DNA of 64,000 nt from Pseudomonas agarici (GCF_900109755.1 NZ_FOAR01000017.1:15046-79045), one strand, 5' to 3'. Counted from the stretch's first letter, positions 1 to 10,205 are shown. Numbers and translations: made by a program. The notes: a model not told the origin generated them from the sequence alone.

Positions 1-3000
1 TGCCCAATCCGTTCGGCGAGAGCGGCGAGCGCTTGTATCGCACGGGCGATCTGTGCCGTTACCGGCGCGACGGTGTGCTGGAGTACGTAGGGCGGCTCGA
101 CCATCAGGTGAAGGTTCGTGGTTTTCGTATTGAGTTGGGAGAGATCGAGGCGCGGTTGCTGGCGCAGGGGCAGTTGCAGGAAGTGGCGGTGCTGGCGGTA
201 GAGAGTGGGGCGGGTTCGCAGTTGGTGGCTTATGCGGTGCCGCTGGCGGGGCGGGTGGATGGCGAGTCGGCGCAGGTGTTGCGCGAAACGCTCAAGGGTG
301 CCCTGCGCGCGAGTCTGCCGGATTACATGGTGCCGGCGCACTGGCTGTTTCTTGAGGCCTTGCCGTTGACGCCCAATGGCAAGCTGGACCGCAAGGCCCT
401 GCCTGCTCCCGATGTCACACAGGCGCAGAAAGCCTATGTGCAACCGCAAGGCGAGTTGGAGCAGCGACTGGCGGCGGTCTGGGAAGATGTCCTGCAGGTT
501 GGACGGATTGGTCTGAGCGACAACTTCTTCGAGCTGGGCGGCGATTCGATCCTCTCTATCCAAGTGGTCAGCCGGGCGCGCCGTGCCGGTATCTTCTTCA
601 CGCCCAAGGATCTGTTCCAGCACCAGACGGTCAGGGATCTGGCCCGCATCGCGACACTCGATGGCGGTGCCCTGGCCATCGATCAGGGGCCGGTGGAAGG
701 CGTCATGCCGCTGTTGCCGATCCATCAGATGTTCTTCGAAGAGGATATTCCCCAGCGGCATCACTGGAACCAGTCGGTGATGCTGACCTCGGCCTTGGCG
801 CTCGATCCGCTGCGGCTGGAGCAGGCGCTTCGGGCGCTGATCCTGCATCACGATACCTTACGTCTTGGTTTCGTTCAGCAAGTCGACGGCTGGGTGGCGA
901 CCTATCGCTCGGTGGCCGAACAGCAGTCGTTCTGGCAACGGTCCGCCGTCATGACGCAGGCCACGGCACAGGACGGCGAGCAGTTGCAACAGTTGGCCAA
1001 TGCGCTGCAAGCCAGTCTCGATCTGCAAAAGGGGCCGTTGCTGCGAGCGTTGCTGGTGAACATGGCGGATGGCGGCCAACGCCTGCTGCTGGTGATTCAC
1101 CATCTGGCGGTGGACGGCGTATCCTGGCGTATCCTGTTCGAAGACCTGCAAACGGCTTACCAGCAGCTCGTGGCCGAGCAAGCCGTTGCTCTGCCCCTCA
1201 AGAGCAGTTCGCTCAAGAGCTGGGCGCAACACCTGCAAGCCCGTGCCCGCAGTACGGCCCAGGAACCGGAACTGATCTATTGGCACACGCAGTTGCAGGG
1301 CGTTTCCAGCGATTTGCCGGCGCGTAACCCTCAAGGCCGATTGCAGCGCCGGCATGCCACGACCGTTCACTCTGCGCTGGACGCGTCCCTGACCCGGCAA
1401 TTGCTTCAGCAGGCGCCGGCAGCCTATCGCACCCAGATCAACGACCTGTTGCTCACGGCGCTGGCCAGGGTGATCGGGCGCTGGACCGGGCAGACCGATA
1501 GCCTGATCCAGCTTGAGGGCCATGGTCGCGAGGATCTGTTCGGAACACTGGACCTGACCCGCAGCGTCGGTTGGTTCACCAGTATCTTCCCGGTCAGGTT
1601 GTCGAGCGATGCAGACCTGGCGCGCTCGATCAAGCAGGTCAAGGAGCAACTGCGCGCCATCCCGGACAAGGGGATCGGCTTCGGTGCCTTGCGGTATCTG
1701 GGGGATGAGCGTGCCCAGTCGCTACTCAAGGCGCTACCGGTGCCCCGTATCACGTTCAATTACCTGGGGCAGTTCGATGGCAGCTTCGACGGCGCCCAAG
1801 GCGCTCTGTTCAGTCCTTGCGGCGATCATCGGGGGGCCGAGCAGAGCGCCGAGGCGCCCTTGGCCAACTGGTTGACGCTTAACGGTCAGGTGTTTGCCGG
1901 TGAGTTCGGCATGAGCTGGACGTTCAGCCGGGAAATGTTCGACGAAGCGACTATCCAGCATCTGGCGCGGGCCTATGAAAACGAACTGGCGCTGCTGATC
2001 GAGCATTGCTGTGCGCCGGACCATCAGGGTTGCACGCCTTCGGACTTCCCGCTGTCACCCCTGACCCAGCAGCAACTGGATGAATTGGTCGTCGATTGCC
2101 AAGGCGTGGTGGATATCTACCCATTGTCGCCAATGCAGGAGGGCATGCTGTTCCATGCTGTGGCCGACAGCGAGTCTTCGTTCTATGTGAATCAGCTCAG
2201 CTTGCCGGTGCAAGGGTTGGATCCACAGCGTTTCTGCGAGGCCTGGCAGGCAGCCGTTGCCCGCCACGATATCCTGCGGACCAGCTTCCATTGGCAAGGC
2301 GGCGCGAGCAAACCGTACCAGATCGTTCACGCCTCGGTGCCTTTTGACCTGAGCGAACTCGACTGGCGTGGGATCGCGGTCGATGACAGCAAGTTGCAAG
2401 AGCAAGCCACGGTCGAACGCGACAAGGGCTTCGATCTCGCCTGCGCACCTTTGCAACGGTTGCTGCTGATTCGGCTGGATGACCATTGCTACCAGGTGAT
2501 CTGGACCAGCCACCACATCCTCATGGACGGTTGGAGCAGTTCGCGGCTGTTCGGCGAGGTCTTGCAGCACTATGCCAAGGGTGAGGTGGCTCAGCCGCCA
2601 GCACGTTACCGCGACTTCATCCACTGGTTGCAACGCCAGGACCAGTCTGCCCTGCAAGCGTTCTGGCAGGCTCGCCTGCAACCGGTCGATACGCCGACCT
2701 CCCTGGCCCAGGCGGTGCATCCTCGGCATGTGGCGGACCTGGCGGGGCACCAGGCGCTGTATTCGAACTGGGACCCACGGCAAACCTCGCGTTTGCAAGC
2801 CTACTGCCGTGAATTGCGGATCACGCTCAACACGCTGATCCAGGGCGCCTGGCTGTTGGTCTTGCAGCGTTATACCGGTCAACGCACGGTGTCCTTCGGT
2901 GCAACGGTGGCCGGTCGGCCGGAAAGCCTGCCCGGCGCCGAGCACATGCTCGGGCTGTTCATCAACACCTTGCCGGTGATCCAGACCCTTGAGCCGGCGA

Positions 3001-6000
3001 CTCCGTTGGCCGACTGGTTGCGCCAATTGCAGGGCTACAACGTGGATATCCGTGACTACGCGCACGTTCCGTTGGCGGACATCCAGCGTTGGTCCGGCCT
3101 TGGCGGCCAGGCGTTGTTCGATAGCATCATCGTATTCGAGAACTACCCGATCGATGAGCGTTTGCATGAGGACGCCACCCAGGAGCTGGCTTTCGGCAAG
3201 ACCCAGAGCCATGACGTCACCAACTTCCCGATGGACCTGGCGGTCCATCTGACCGATCGGCTGTCGATCGAGTATCTGTTCCTGCGCAACTGTTTCGCCC
3301 CTTCGGCGGTGGAGCGGATTCGCCAGACCCTTGAGGACACCGTGGAGGCCATGCTGCGGCAACCCGGCGTGGCACTCGGCCAATTGCAGCGCCTGCCGAC
3401 GGCGCAGAGGCAGGAACTGCTCGCCTGGAGCCATCAGTGCGCGCCAGACACCCGCCCGCAGTTGTTGCCGGCCCTGATCGCCCGCCACGCGCTCGAACGC
3501 CCGCTGGCTATCGCCGTGCAGTGCGGCGGGCAAACCCTGACGCATGCCCAACTGGACCGGCGCAGCAATCAGTTGGCCCACGCCCTGATCGCGCGTGGGG
3601 CAGGCCCGGAGGGGGTGATCGGCGTCGGGCTTGAGCGCAGTGTCGACACCATCGTGGCATTGTTGGCCGTGCTCAAGAGCGGGGCGGCCTATGTGCCGCT
3701 GGATATCGACTATCCGGCGGATCGGCTGGCCTACATGATTGAGGATTCGGGCATGCTGCTGCTGATCAGTCGGAGCGAGCTGCTCGAGCGGTTTGCCAAT
3801 GTGGATCGATTGCCGTGCCTGGAACTCGACGGTTTCGACGGCGAACTCTGGAGCGAGCAGACCCCGCTGAGCGGCGCCACGGCGCAGAGTCTGGCTTACT
3901 TGGTCTACACCTCGGGGTCCACCGGGCGTCCCAAGGGCGTCGCGGTGCCCCAGGGACCGTTGAGTATGCATTGCCAGGCGATTGCCCGTTTGTATGAGAT
4001 GGACAGTTCGACCCGTGAGCTGCATTTTATGTCGTTTGCTTTCGACGGTGCCCACGAACGCTGGCTCAGCACCTTGTTCAGCGGCGGGCGGCTGGTCCTT
4101 CGGGATGGCAACCTGTGGACGCCAGAAGAGACGTTCGCGGCGTTGATCCGCCATGAGGTCACTATCGCCTGCTTCCCGCCGGCCTATCTCAAGCAGCTTG
4201 CCGACTATGCCCAGGCCAGTGGCCTGCAGCCGCCTGCGGTGCGTATCTATTGCTTCGGCGGGGATGCGGTGCCGGAGCAGACCTTCGAGCAGGTCAAGCG
4301 CAACTTGCGGCCGCAGTACATCACCAACGGTTACGGGCCGACTGAAACGGTCGTCACGCCGATGCTGTGGAAGGCCGCCTCGACCGATGATTGCGAGGCG
4401 GCGTATGCACCGATCGGCAGGGTGGTCGGCGAGCGTTCGCTGTACGTGCTCGATGATGTGCTGGAGCCGCTGCCGATGGGTTTCGCCGGTGAGCTGTATA
4501 TCGGTGGCCAGGGTGTTGCGCGTGGTTATCATCAGCGCCCCGCGCTGACCGCCGAACGTTTCGTGCCCAACCCATTCGACCCCTCGGGCGAACGGCTCTA
4601 CCGTACCGGCGACCTGGTGCGGCTGCGTACCGATGGCGTACTGGACTATGTTGGCCGTATCGACCAGCAGGTCAAGGTGCGCGGATTCCGCATCGAACTC
4701 GGTGAGATCGAGGCTTGCCTGCGGCAGCAGGCCGGGGTCAACGATGCCCTGGTCGTTGCCCGCGACAGTGCCTCTGGCAAACAACTGATCGGCTATGTGG
4801 TGTGCGCCTCGGCGAGTGCCGTTTCCCCGTCCCTCAAGCAGGCGCTGCGAGAGGTACTGCCGGAATATATGGTGCCGGCGCAGATCATCGGCCTGAGTGA
4901 GTTCCCGGTGACTCCCAACGGCAAGATCGATCGCAAGGCCCTGCCCGAGCCGAGGTTCGACAGTGACGGTTATCTGGCCCCGCGAAGCGACGCGCAGCGC
5001 TGGTTGGCACAGATCTGGGCCGAAGTACTGCACGTCGAGCGGGTGGGTATTCAGGACAATTTCTTTGAGCTGGGAGGCGACTCGATTCTCAGTCTCCAGG
5101 TGGTGTCCAGAGTCCGTAACCATCCTGATTTGCAGATGGACCTGAAACTGCGCGACCTGATGCGTTGCCAGACCATCGAACGATTGTTCGACGGGCGGGA
5201 CGAACCGGTGGCGGTTGCTCGCGATGACCGGTCCCATCTGATCAGCGAGGGACTGTTCAACCTGATTCCGATTCAGGAGTGGTTCTTCGCACAGGATATG
5301 GCCGAACCGCATCACTTCAACCAGGCATTGCTGCTCCGGCCCCGCCAGTCGCTGGACAGCGCGGCCCTGGAAGCGGCGTTGAATCGCCTGATATTGCAGC
5401 ACGATGCTTTGCGGTTGCGCTTTCGTCGGGAAAATGGCCGTTGGTACCAGTACTACGCGCCAGCGCAACAGTGCATTCCGGCGCAAGGTTTGCTCTGGCG
5501 GTGCGAGGCGGCCGATGGCGAGGCCTTGAAAGAGCTGGCCAACCGCGTCCAGCGTAGTTTGCATCTAGAGGATGGTCCGCTGTTCCGAGCGGTGCAGATC
5601 GACATGGCCGACGGTCAAAGCCGTCTGTTACTGGTCATTCACCACCTGGTGATCGACACGGTTTCCTGGCGCATCCTGCTGCAGGATATGCAGAGTAGCT
5701 ACGAGTCCCTGCTACAGGGCCTGGAGCCTGAGCTGGCGATGCGTACCAGCAGTTACCAGGCCTGGAGTGAGCGGCTCAGGAGCTATGGACAGTCGTTGGT
5801 GGACAGCGAACAGGCGTATTGGCTTGAGCAACTGGATCGTCCTGGTCATGACCTGCCGTGCGACAACCCGCGTGGCAAGAACCAGGTGCGTCATGTTGCT
5901 ACGGCGCATCTGGAATTGTCCGCGCAGGCCACGACCGACCTGCTGAAGAAGGTCCCGCTGGTCTATCAGACGCAGATCAACGATGTGCTGCTGGCAGCCT

Positions 6001-6581
6001 TGAGCCGGGTGTTGTGCCGCTGGAGCGAGCAGTCTTCGGTGCTGGTCCAGTTCGAAGGGCACGGTCGCGAGGATCTCTTCGACGAGATCGAGCTGAGCCG
6101 CACCGTGGGCTGGTTCACCAGTATGTTTCCGGTGCGGTTGGCGCCGGGTGTCGAAGCCGGATTCGCTGATTCGATCCGCGCGGTCCAGGCACAATTGGCG
6201 GCGTTGCCCAACAAGGGCATGGGCTATGGCGCGCTACGTTACTTGAGTGATGCCAGCGTCGTGGAGCGCCTGAGTCGTCTGCCGCAGGCGCGCGTGACAT
6301 TCAACTACCTGGGGCAGTTCGACCAGAGTTTTGACGACAACGCGCTGTTTGTCCCCGCCGATGAAAGCAGCGGTGACAGCTACAGCCTGCAAGCGGAGTT
6401 GGGTAACTGGCTGGAAATAGTCGGGCAGGTGTTCGATGGCAAGCTGGCATTGCGTTGTCTCTACAGCCGGCGTCGTTACCGGCCCGAAACGGTCGAGACG
6501 TTGATGGCCAATTTCCAGGCGGAACTTGAGGCCTTGATCGCTCATTGCCTGGAACAGGCTCCGGCGTTGTCGCTGGCCTGA
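1..6581 (+). CDS. Pyoverdine-type non-ribosomal peptide synthetase, 5' end outside the window
   Basis: The reading frame is already open at base 3, so the start lies upstream. Domains in order: the end of an adenylation domain (RTGD, KVRGFRIELGEIE, PNGKLDRKALP; about 1-410); a carrier domain with LGGDSIL near 535; an epimerization domain (about 690-2030; HHLAVDGVSW near 1100, EGHGRE, FNYLGQFD); a condensation domain (about 2100-3430; HHILMDGWS near 2512); an adenylation domain (about 3470-4950; YTSGSTGRPKG, NGYGPTE, RTGDL); a carrier domain (LGGDSIL near 5070); and a second epimerization domain (about 5240-6560; HHLVIDTVSW near 5640). Both modules should therefore present D-residues. Mapping the complete A domain on GrsA gives D235 G236 E239 C278 C299 G301 G322 V330 T331; the acidic 239 position would suit a basic substrate, but this is tentative. 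No thioesterase follows, so the chain must pass to another synthetase. The position beside fpvA indicates a pvdI/pvdJ/pvdD-class gene; which one cannot be told. Confidence 0.93.
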   Translation, partial: PNPFGESGERLYRTGDLCRYRRDGVLEYVGRLDHQVKVRGFRIELGEIEARLLAQGQLQEVAVLAVESGAGSQLVAYAVPLAGRVDGESAQVLRETLKGALRASLPDYMVPAHWLFLEALPLTPNGKLDRKALPAPDVTQAQKAYVQPQGELEQRLAAVWEDVLQVGRIGLSDNFFELGGDSILSIQVVSRARRAGIFFTPKDLFQHQTVRDLARIATLDGGALAIDQGPVEGVMPLLPIHQMFFEEDIPQRHHWNQSVMLTSALALDPLRLEQALRALILHHDTLRLGFVQQVDGWVATYRSVAEQQSFWQRSAVMTQATAQDGEQLQQLANALQASLDLQKGPLLRALLVNMADGGQRLLLVIHHLAVDGVSWRILFEDLQTAYQQLVAEQAVALPLKSSSLKSWAQHLQARARSTAQEPELIYWHTQLQGVSSDLPARNPQGRLQRRHATTVHSALDASLTRQLLQQAPAAYRTQINDLLLTALARVIGRWTGQTDSLIQLEGHGREDLFGTLDLTRSVGWFTSIFPVRLSSDADLARSIKQVKEQLRAIPDKGIGFGALRYLGDERAQSLLKALPVPRITFNYLGQFDGSFDGAQGALFSPCGDHRGAEQSAEAPLANWLTLNGQVFAGEFGMSWTFSREMFDEATIQHLARAYENELALLIEHCCAPDHQGCTPSDFPLSPLTQQQLDELVVDCQGVVDIYPLSPMQEGMLFHAVADSESSFYVNQLSLPVQGLDPQRFCEAWQAAVARHDILRTSFHWQGGASKPYQIVHASVPFDLSELDWRGIAVDDSKLQEQATVERDKGFDLACAPLQRLLLIRLDDHCYQVIWTSHHILMDGWSSSRLFGEVLQHYAKGEVAQPPARYRDFIHWLQRQDQSALQAFWQARLQPVDTPTSLAQAVHPRHVADLAGHQALYSNWDPRQTSRLQAYCRELRITLNTLIQGAWLLVLQRYTGQRTVSFGATVAGRPESLPGAEHMLGLFINTLPVIQTLEPATPLADWLRQLQGYNVDIRDYAHVPLADIQRWSGLGGQALFDSIIVFENYPIDERLHEDATQELAFGKTQSHDVTNFPMDLAVHLTDRLSIEYLFLRNCFAPSAVERIRQTLEDTVEAMLRQPGVALGQLQRLPTAQRQELLAWSHQCAPDTRPQLLPALIARHALERPLAIAVQCGGQTLTHAQLDRRSNQLAHALIARGAGPEGVIGVGLERSVDTIVALLAVLKSGAAYVPLDIDYPADRLAYMIEDSGMLLLISRSELLERFANVDRLPCLELDGFDGELWSEQTPLSGATAQSLAYLVYTSGSTGRPKGVAVPQGPLSMHCQAIARLYEMDSSTRELHFMSFAFDGAHERWLSTLFSGGRLVLRDGNLWTPEETFAALIRHEVTIACFPPAYLKQLADYAQASGLQPPAVRIYCFGGDAVPEQTFEQVKRNLRPQYITNGYGPTETVVTPMLWKAASTDDCEAAYAPIGRVVGERSLYVLDDVLEPLPMGFAGELYIGGQGVARGYHQRPALTAERFVPNPFDPSGERLYRTGDLVRLRTDGVLDYVGRIDQQVKVRGFRIELGEIEACLRQQAGVNDALVVARDSASGKQLIGYVVCASASAVSPSLKQALREVLPEYMVPAQIIGLSEFPVTPNGKIDRKALPEPRFDSDGYLAPRSDAQRWLAQIWAEVLHVERVGIQDNFFELGGDSILSLQVVSRVRNHPDLQMDLKLRDLMRCQTIERLFDGRDEPVAVARDDRSHLISEGLFNLIPIQEWFFAQDMAEPHHFNQALLLRPRQSLDSAALEAALNRLILQHDALRLRFRRENGRWYQYYAPAQQCIPAQGLLWRCEAADGEALKELANRVQRSLHLEDGPLFRAVQIDMADGQSRLLLVIHHLVIDTVSWRILLQDMQSSYESLLQGLEPELAMRTSSYQAWSERLRSYGQSLVDSEQAYWLEQLDRPGHDLPCDNPRGKNQVRHVATAHLELSAQATTDLLKKVPLVYQTQINDVLLAALSRVLCRWSEQSSVLVQFEGHGREDLFDEIELSRTVGWFTSMFPVRLAPGVEAGFADSIRAVQAQLAALPNKGMGYGALRYLSDASVVERLSRLPQARVTFNYLGQFDQSFDDNALFVPADESSGDSYSLQAELGNWLEIVGQVFDGKLALRCLYSRRRYRPETVETLMANFQAELEALIAHCLEQAPALSLA

Positions 6582-6638
6582 GTGCGGCTTGCATCGATTG
6601 TGTGGTCAATTGTTTAGAGAATGAAGGAAATCATCTGC

Positions 6639-7616
6639 ATGCTGCATCCCGACATTAGCGCTTTTATCGACCTGGCCGAAGGCGGTCCGGGGGGCCGGGC
6701 GGTGCCATTCCATGAGCAAACCCCGGAGCAGGCACGAGAGCTGTTCGAGCAGACCACACGGCAGTTGCAGTGGCCTGCGCCACAGACGCCGGAGTGTGTC
6801 GATCTGGAGCTGCCCTTGCGCGATGGACAGATCACCACGATGCGCCTGTATCGTCCACGCGGCGCTTTGCAGGAGACTGGCGCTGGGCAGCAGAGCAGTC
6901 CTGTACTGGTGTTCCTGCACGGCGGTGGCTATGTGGTGGGCAGCCTCGATTCCCATGATGGGGTCTGTCGTGAGTTGTGCGCAGGCACTCCCTGTACGGT
7001 GCTGTCGGTAGGTTATCGGCGCGCACCGGAGCATAAATTCCCGACGGCCCTGCAAGACTGTGCCGATGCGCTGGCCTGGCTGGCGCGCAATGGTGCGCGG
7101 CACGGTCTGGATGTGGATCGGGTGGTGTTTGCCGGGGACAGCGTCGGGGCCAGCCTGGCCACGGTGCTGGCGACCCAGGCGGCCAGGCAGCCGTCCGGGG
7201 CTGGCGCGATCACGCCCAGGCTGCAACTGCTGTGCTATCCCATGACGGATGCATCACGGCGCAGCACGTCGATGGAGCTGTTTGCCGAAGGCTACTTCCT
7301 GGAAAGCGATACTCTCGAGTGGTTCTACGAACACTATGCCCGCGATGAGCGGGATCGTCATGACTGGCGCTTTTCGCCTTTGCTCACCGAGGATTTGTCG
7401 GGGGTGGCGCCGGCTTTCATTGTCCTGGCGGGATTCGATCCGCTGCTCGACGAGGGGCGGGCTTATGGCCATAAGCTGCGGCAACAGGGCGTTCGGGTTG
7501 AAATGCGTGAGTATGGCGGACTGCCCCATGACCTGTTGCGCATGGGCAGTGTTGCCGATGTGTCGGGTATCTATGAGGAGTTGTGTGCCGTTCTGCAACA
7601 GGCGTTTGCCGGTTAG
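6639..7616 (+). CDS. HSL-family alpha/beta hydrolase (esterase/lipase-like) next to the NRPS gene
   Basis: A 325-residue alpha/beta hydrolase of the hormone-sensitive-lipase group. It has the oxyanion-hole motif HGGG (HGGGYVVGS, about residue 90), a nucleophile elbow GDSVGA with the catalytic Ser, a candidate catalytic Asp in AGFDPLLDEG and a candidate His in GGLPHDLL. No signal peptide is seen, so it is probably cytosolic. ATG 6639 is preferred over ATG 6621 because AAGGA lies 10 bases before it. It starts 57 bases after the NRPS stop on the same strand and is probably cotranscribed. Because that NRPS has no thioesterase, the hydrolase could edit or release a peptidyl intermediate, but that is inference; a general esterase is the alternative. 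Confidence 0.85.
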   Translation: MLHPDISAFIDLAEGGPGGRAVPFHEQTPEQARELFEQTTRQLQWPAPQTPECVDLELPLRDGQITTMRLYRPRGALQETGAGQQSSPVLVFLHGGGYVVGSLDSHDGVCRELCAGTPCTVLSVGYRRAPEHKFPTALQDCADALAWLARNGARHGLDVDRVVFAGDSVGASLATVLATQAARQPSGAGAITPRLQLLCYPMTDASRRSTSMELFAEGYFLESDTLEWFYEHYARDERDRHDWRFSPLLTEDLSGVAPAFIVLAGFDPLLDEGRAYGHKLRQQGVRVEMREYGGLPHDLLRMGSVADVSGIYEELCAVLQQAFAG

Positions 7617-7665
7617 GCAGCCAGTTTCGAAAGAGGCGAGGGCGGCTAGGGCAGGTCGCGTGAAG

Positions 7666-7698
7666 AAAGATGGACCGGGTGATCGGTCCATCTTTTTT
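7666..7698 (+). terminator. Rho-independent terminator between convergent genes
   Basis: A 9-bp stem (gatggaccg / cggtccatc) with a six-base loop is followed by TTTTTT and preceded by an A-rich run, so it may act on both strands. It sits between the hydrolase stop (7616) and the fpvA stop (7704). Confidence 0.85.
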
Positions 7699-7703
7699 GG
7701 CGA

Positions 7704-10205
7704 TCAGAAGGTTCCGCGCAGGCTCAGCATGAAGTTGCGTGGTTCACCGTACCAGTTGCCGTAGGAACTGGTGGACACGGTCTGATAGTAGGTCTTGTCG
7801 AACAGGTTGTTGCCATTGAGCGCCGCTGTCCAGTGGTCATCGATGCGATATTCAAGCAGGCTGTTCCAGACCGCATAGCCGGCCTGAGTGTAGCTGAACG
7901 GATCGACACTCGGGCTCAGAGAGCCGTCGCCAAGCCGCCGTTGTACCGTGCCGCTGACATAGTTGGCGCTCTGGAGCGTAGCGCCCACCCCCACTTTCCA
8001 GCGCTCCAGCTCCCCTGGCAATTGATAGGTGGTGAAGAACTTGAACAGGTGCTTGGGCGTCTGGGTGCTGATCGGCTTGCCGTTGCTCTGACCATCGGTC
8101 GCCTTGGACTGTTCGTTGAGGTTGAAGGTATAGCCGGCGCTCAGTTGCCAGCCAGGCAGCAGTTCACCGGAAATTTCGCTGTCGATACCCTTGCTGACAA
8201 TCTCGCCCGCTGCCACGTAGCAGCAGTTGTTGCCGCTGCCCGGTATCGCGGCGTTACCCACCGACACCGCTTCGTTCTCACGTTTGACATAGTACAGGGC
8301 CGAAGAGACGTTCAGGCGGCCGTTGAACAGCTCGCCCTTGGTACCGAATTCGTAGGTATTGCCGGTGATGGCTTTCAATGGCGCGAACGAAGCGTCCATG
8401 TAGGCTGTTTGTGGCTTGTAAATTTGCGCGTAGCTGGTGTACAGCGACCATTGGTTAGTCAGGTCGTAGACCAGGCCGCCGTAGGGGGTGATGATGCCGC
8501 TTTCCTTGCCGCCTTTAGTGGTATCGGCGTTGAAGGACGGCGCGACCACTCGGTTGAAGCCGTTGTAATCGGTATAACGAGCACCGACGATAAGTTTCAG
8601 CGGGTCGGCAAGCTGCGCTTTCAAGGTCGAATAGAGACCGGTCTTGCGCACGACCCAGGATGGCGTGTCGTAGTACAACGGAGGCCTGGCCGGTTCCGGG
8701 AACGAACCGACGTTATCGTTGATCGGGTCCACGGCAATGGCGCTGCTGAAATCACTGTGGTCCGAATAGGTGCGGCGACTCTGGGTATAGTCAGCGCCGA
8801 ACAGCAGTTCATGCTGACGGCCAAAGGCGTTGAATTTGCCCTGGAAGTTCAGGTCGAGCAGGTCCTGGTTGTTGGTGTAGTTCCTGATGAAGCGCTGATA
8901 CGTACCGCCCTTGGCCATTGTCGGATCGATCGGACCCTCGACCTGGCCCTGGTTCTGCACGGTGTCAAACTTAGTCTTGGTATAGCTGGTGTCGAACTTC
9001 CAGTTGTCGTTGATCTGGTGCTGCAACTTGAAGAAACCTTCGGTCTTCTTGTAGTTGTTGGTGGACCAGTCCGCCGCCAGGGAAGTCCTGCGGGACAGGC
9101 CCAGCGGTTCGCCGGAAATGTAGCGTGGCAGGCCTTCGTCCCAGTAACCGTCCATATCGCGCCATTCGTAGATACCGCCGGCGGTAACCAGGGTGTCGGG
9201 CGTCACGTCAGCCTCCAGGACGCCATAAAATACGTGTTTCTCGCTGTCGGCCCGCTCGTAGAAGTACTTCTTGTCTTCATAGGAGGCGGCGACCCGGCCC
9301 CGCAGTTTGCCATCGAAGCCCAGCGGGCCGGTGGCATCGACCATGGTGCGATAGTTGTCCCAGCTACCGGCGGAGGTTTCGATCTTCAACTGGTTGTAGT
9401 CCAGTGCGCGCTTGCGCACCAGGTTGATGCTGCCCGCCGGCTCACCGATACCGCCGTACAAGCCGTCGGAACCACGCAATACTTCAACGTGGTCGTAGGG
9501 CGTCATGTCTGGCAGGGTTTCATAGCTTTCTTCGCGCATTGCCGGTGCGCCGCCATCGGTCTGGATATTGCTCAGGCTGAAACCGCGAGAGAGGATCCTG
9601 GTGTTGGCGTCATTGCCGCCTACCAGGGTGATCCCGCTGGTCTGGTTCAGGGTCTGGGCCAGATCGGTCAAGTGCTGGTCCTTCATGCGCTGGGCGGTGA
9701 TGACGGAGACCGTTTGTGGGGTTTCACGCAGCGCCTGCTGGGTCTTGCCGCCGATCGAGGCGGTGCCGAGGGTATAGGAGTCACTGTTCTCGGTGATGTT
9801 GCCCGGCGCCTGCGCAGTCACCTGCGTTTCGCTCAGCTCCAGCCCGGTACTGGTGGGGTGTCCCGGAGCGGCAAGGGTGATGGTGTTACCTTCGATACGA
9901 TAGGTGATGCCGGTGCCTTCGATCAGTTTATCCAGGGCCTGGGTGCTTTCGATGGAACCTTTGACCGCTTTGCTTTTGAGGTTTCGGATGGCATCCGGAC
10001 TGTAGAGAATCTGTAGGTTGGTCTGGCTGCCCAACTGCTGCAGCGCGTTGCCCAGTGGCTGGGCCGGAACGTCGACGTCGATGACTTGTGCACTGGCCGC
10101 AGTCGCATAGGCGAGCATGATTGCCGTGCTCAGGCCGAGCCTGGAGAAGCATCTGGATTTCGAGTCTCGTGTGTGCGGTGTTGCCGGCGAGTGTTTGCTG
10201 CTCAT
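7704..10205 (-). CDS. fpvA: TonB-dependent ferripyoverdine receptor FpvA
   Basis: Outer-membrane receptor that imports Fe-pyoverdine and signals to the anti-sigma/ECF sigma system. The 833-residue product has a signal peptide ending near ATAASAQ, then the secretin/TonB short N-terminal (STN) signalling domain (about residues 41-115). A plug domain follows, containing RETPQTVSVITAQRM and GSDGLYGGIGEPAGSINLVRK, then a beta-barrel ending in the terminal Phe (LSLRGTF) used for outer-membrane assembly. ATG 10205 is chosen over the TTG at 10220 because GAGG lies nine bases upstream. It follows pvdE on the same strand after about 100 bases that hold a Fur-like palindrome and a candidate ECF sigma promoter; no PvdS box is present. 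This fits Fur plus FpvI control. The STN domain and position inside the pvd locus make FpvA the best call; which pyoverdine it recognises cannot be read from sequence. Confidence 0.92.
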   Translation of the reverse strand: MSSKHSPATPHTRDSKSRCFSRLGLSTAIMLAYATAASAQVIDVDVPAQPLGNALQQLGSQTNLQILYSPDAIRNLKSKAVKGSIESTQALDKLIEGTGITYRIEGNTITLAAPGHPTSTGLELSETQVTAQAPGNITENSDSYTLGTASIGGKTQQALRETPQTVSVITAQRMKDQHLTDLAQTLNQTSGITLVGGNDANTRILSRGFSLSNIQTDGGAPAMREESYETLPDMTPYDHVEVLRGSDGLYGGIGEPAGSINLVRKRALDYNQLKIETSAGSWDNYRTMVDATGPLGFDGKLRGRVAASYEDKKYFYERADSEKHVFYGVLEADVTPDTLVTAGGIYEWRDMDGYWDEGLPRYISGEPLGLSRRTSLAADWSTNNYKKTEGFFKLQHQINDNWKFDTSYTKTKFDTVQNQGQVEGPIDPTMAKGGTYQRFIRNYTNNQDLLDLNFQGKFNAFGRQHELLFGADYTQSRRTYSDHSDFSSAIAVDPINDNVGSFPEPARPPLYYDTPSWVVRKTGLYSTLKAQLADPLKLIVGARYTDYNGFNRVVAPSFNADTTKGGKESGIITPYGGLVYDLTNQWSLYTSYAQIYKPQTAYMDASFAPLKAITGNTYEFGTKGELFNGRLNVSSALYYVKRENEAVSVGNAAIPGSGNNCCYVAAGEIVSKGIDSEISGELLPGWQLSAGYTFNLNEQSKATDGQSNGKPISTQTPKHLFKFFTTYQLPGELERWKVGVGATLQSANYVSGTVQRRLGDGSLSPSVDPFSYTQAGYAVWNSLLEYRIDDHWTAALNGNNLFDKTYYQTVSTSSYGNWYGEPRNFMLSLRGTF

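Noticed and set aside
2055..5564. A very long open frame (about 1,170 codons) on the minus strand opposite the NRPS gene
   Set aside because: It lies entirely opposite a domain-rich NRPS, its composition (Arg, Gln, His-rich) is typical of antisense frames in GC-rich DNA, and it has no recognisable motif.
7833..10016. A 727-codon plus-strand open frame opposite fpvA
   Set aside because: It is antisense to a clear TonB receptor, has low-complexity Gly/Val/Arg composition and no domain.
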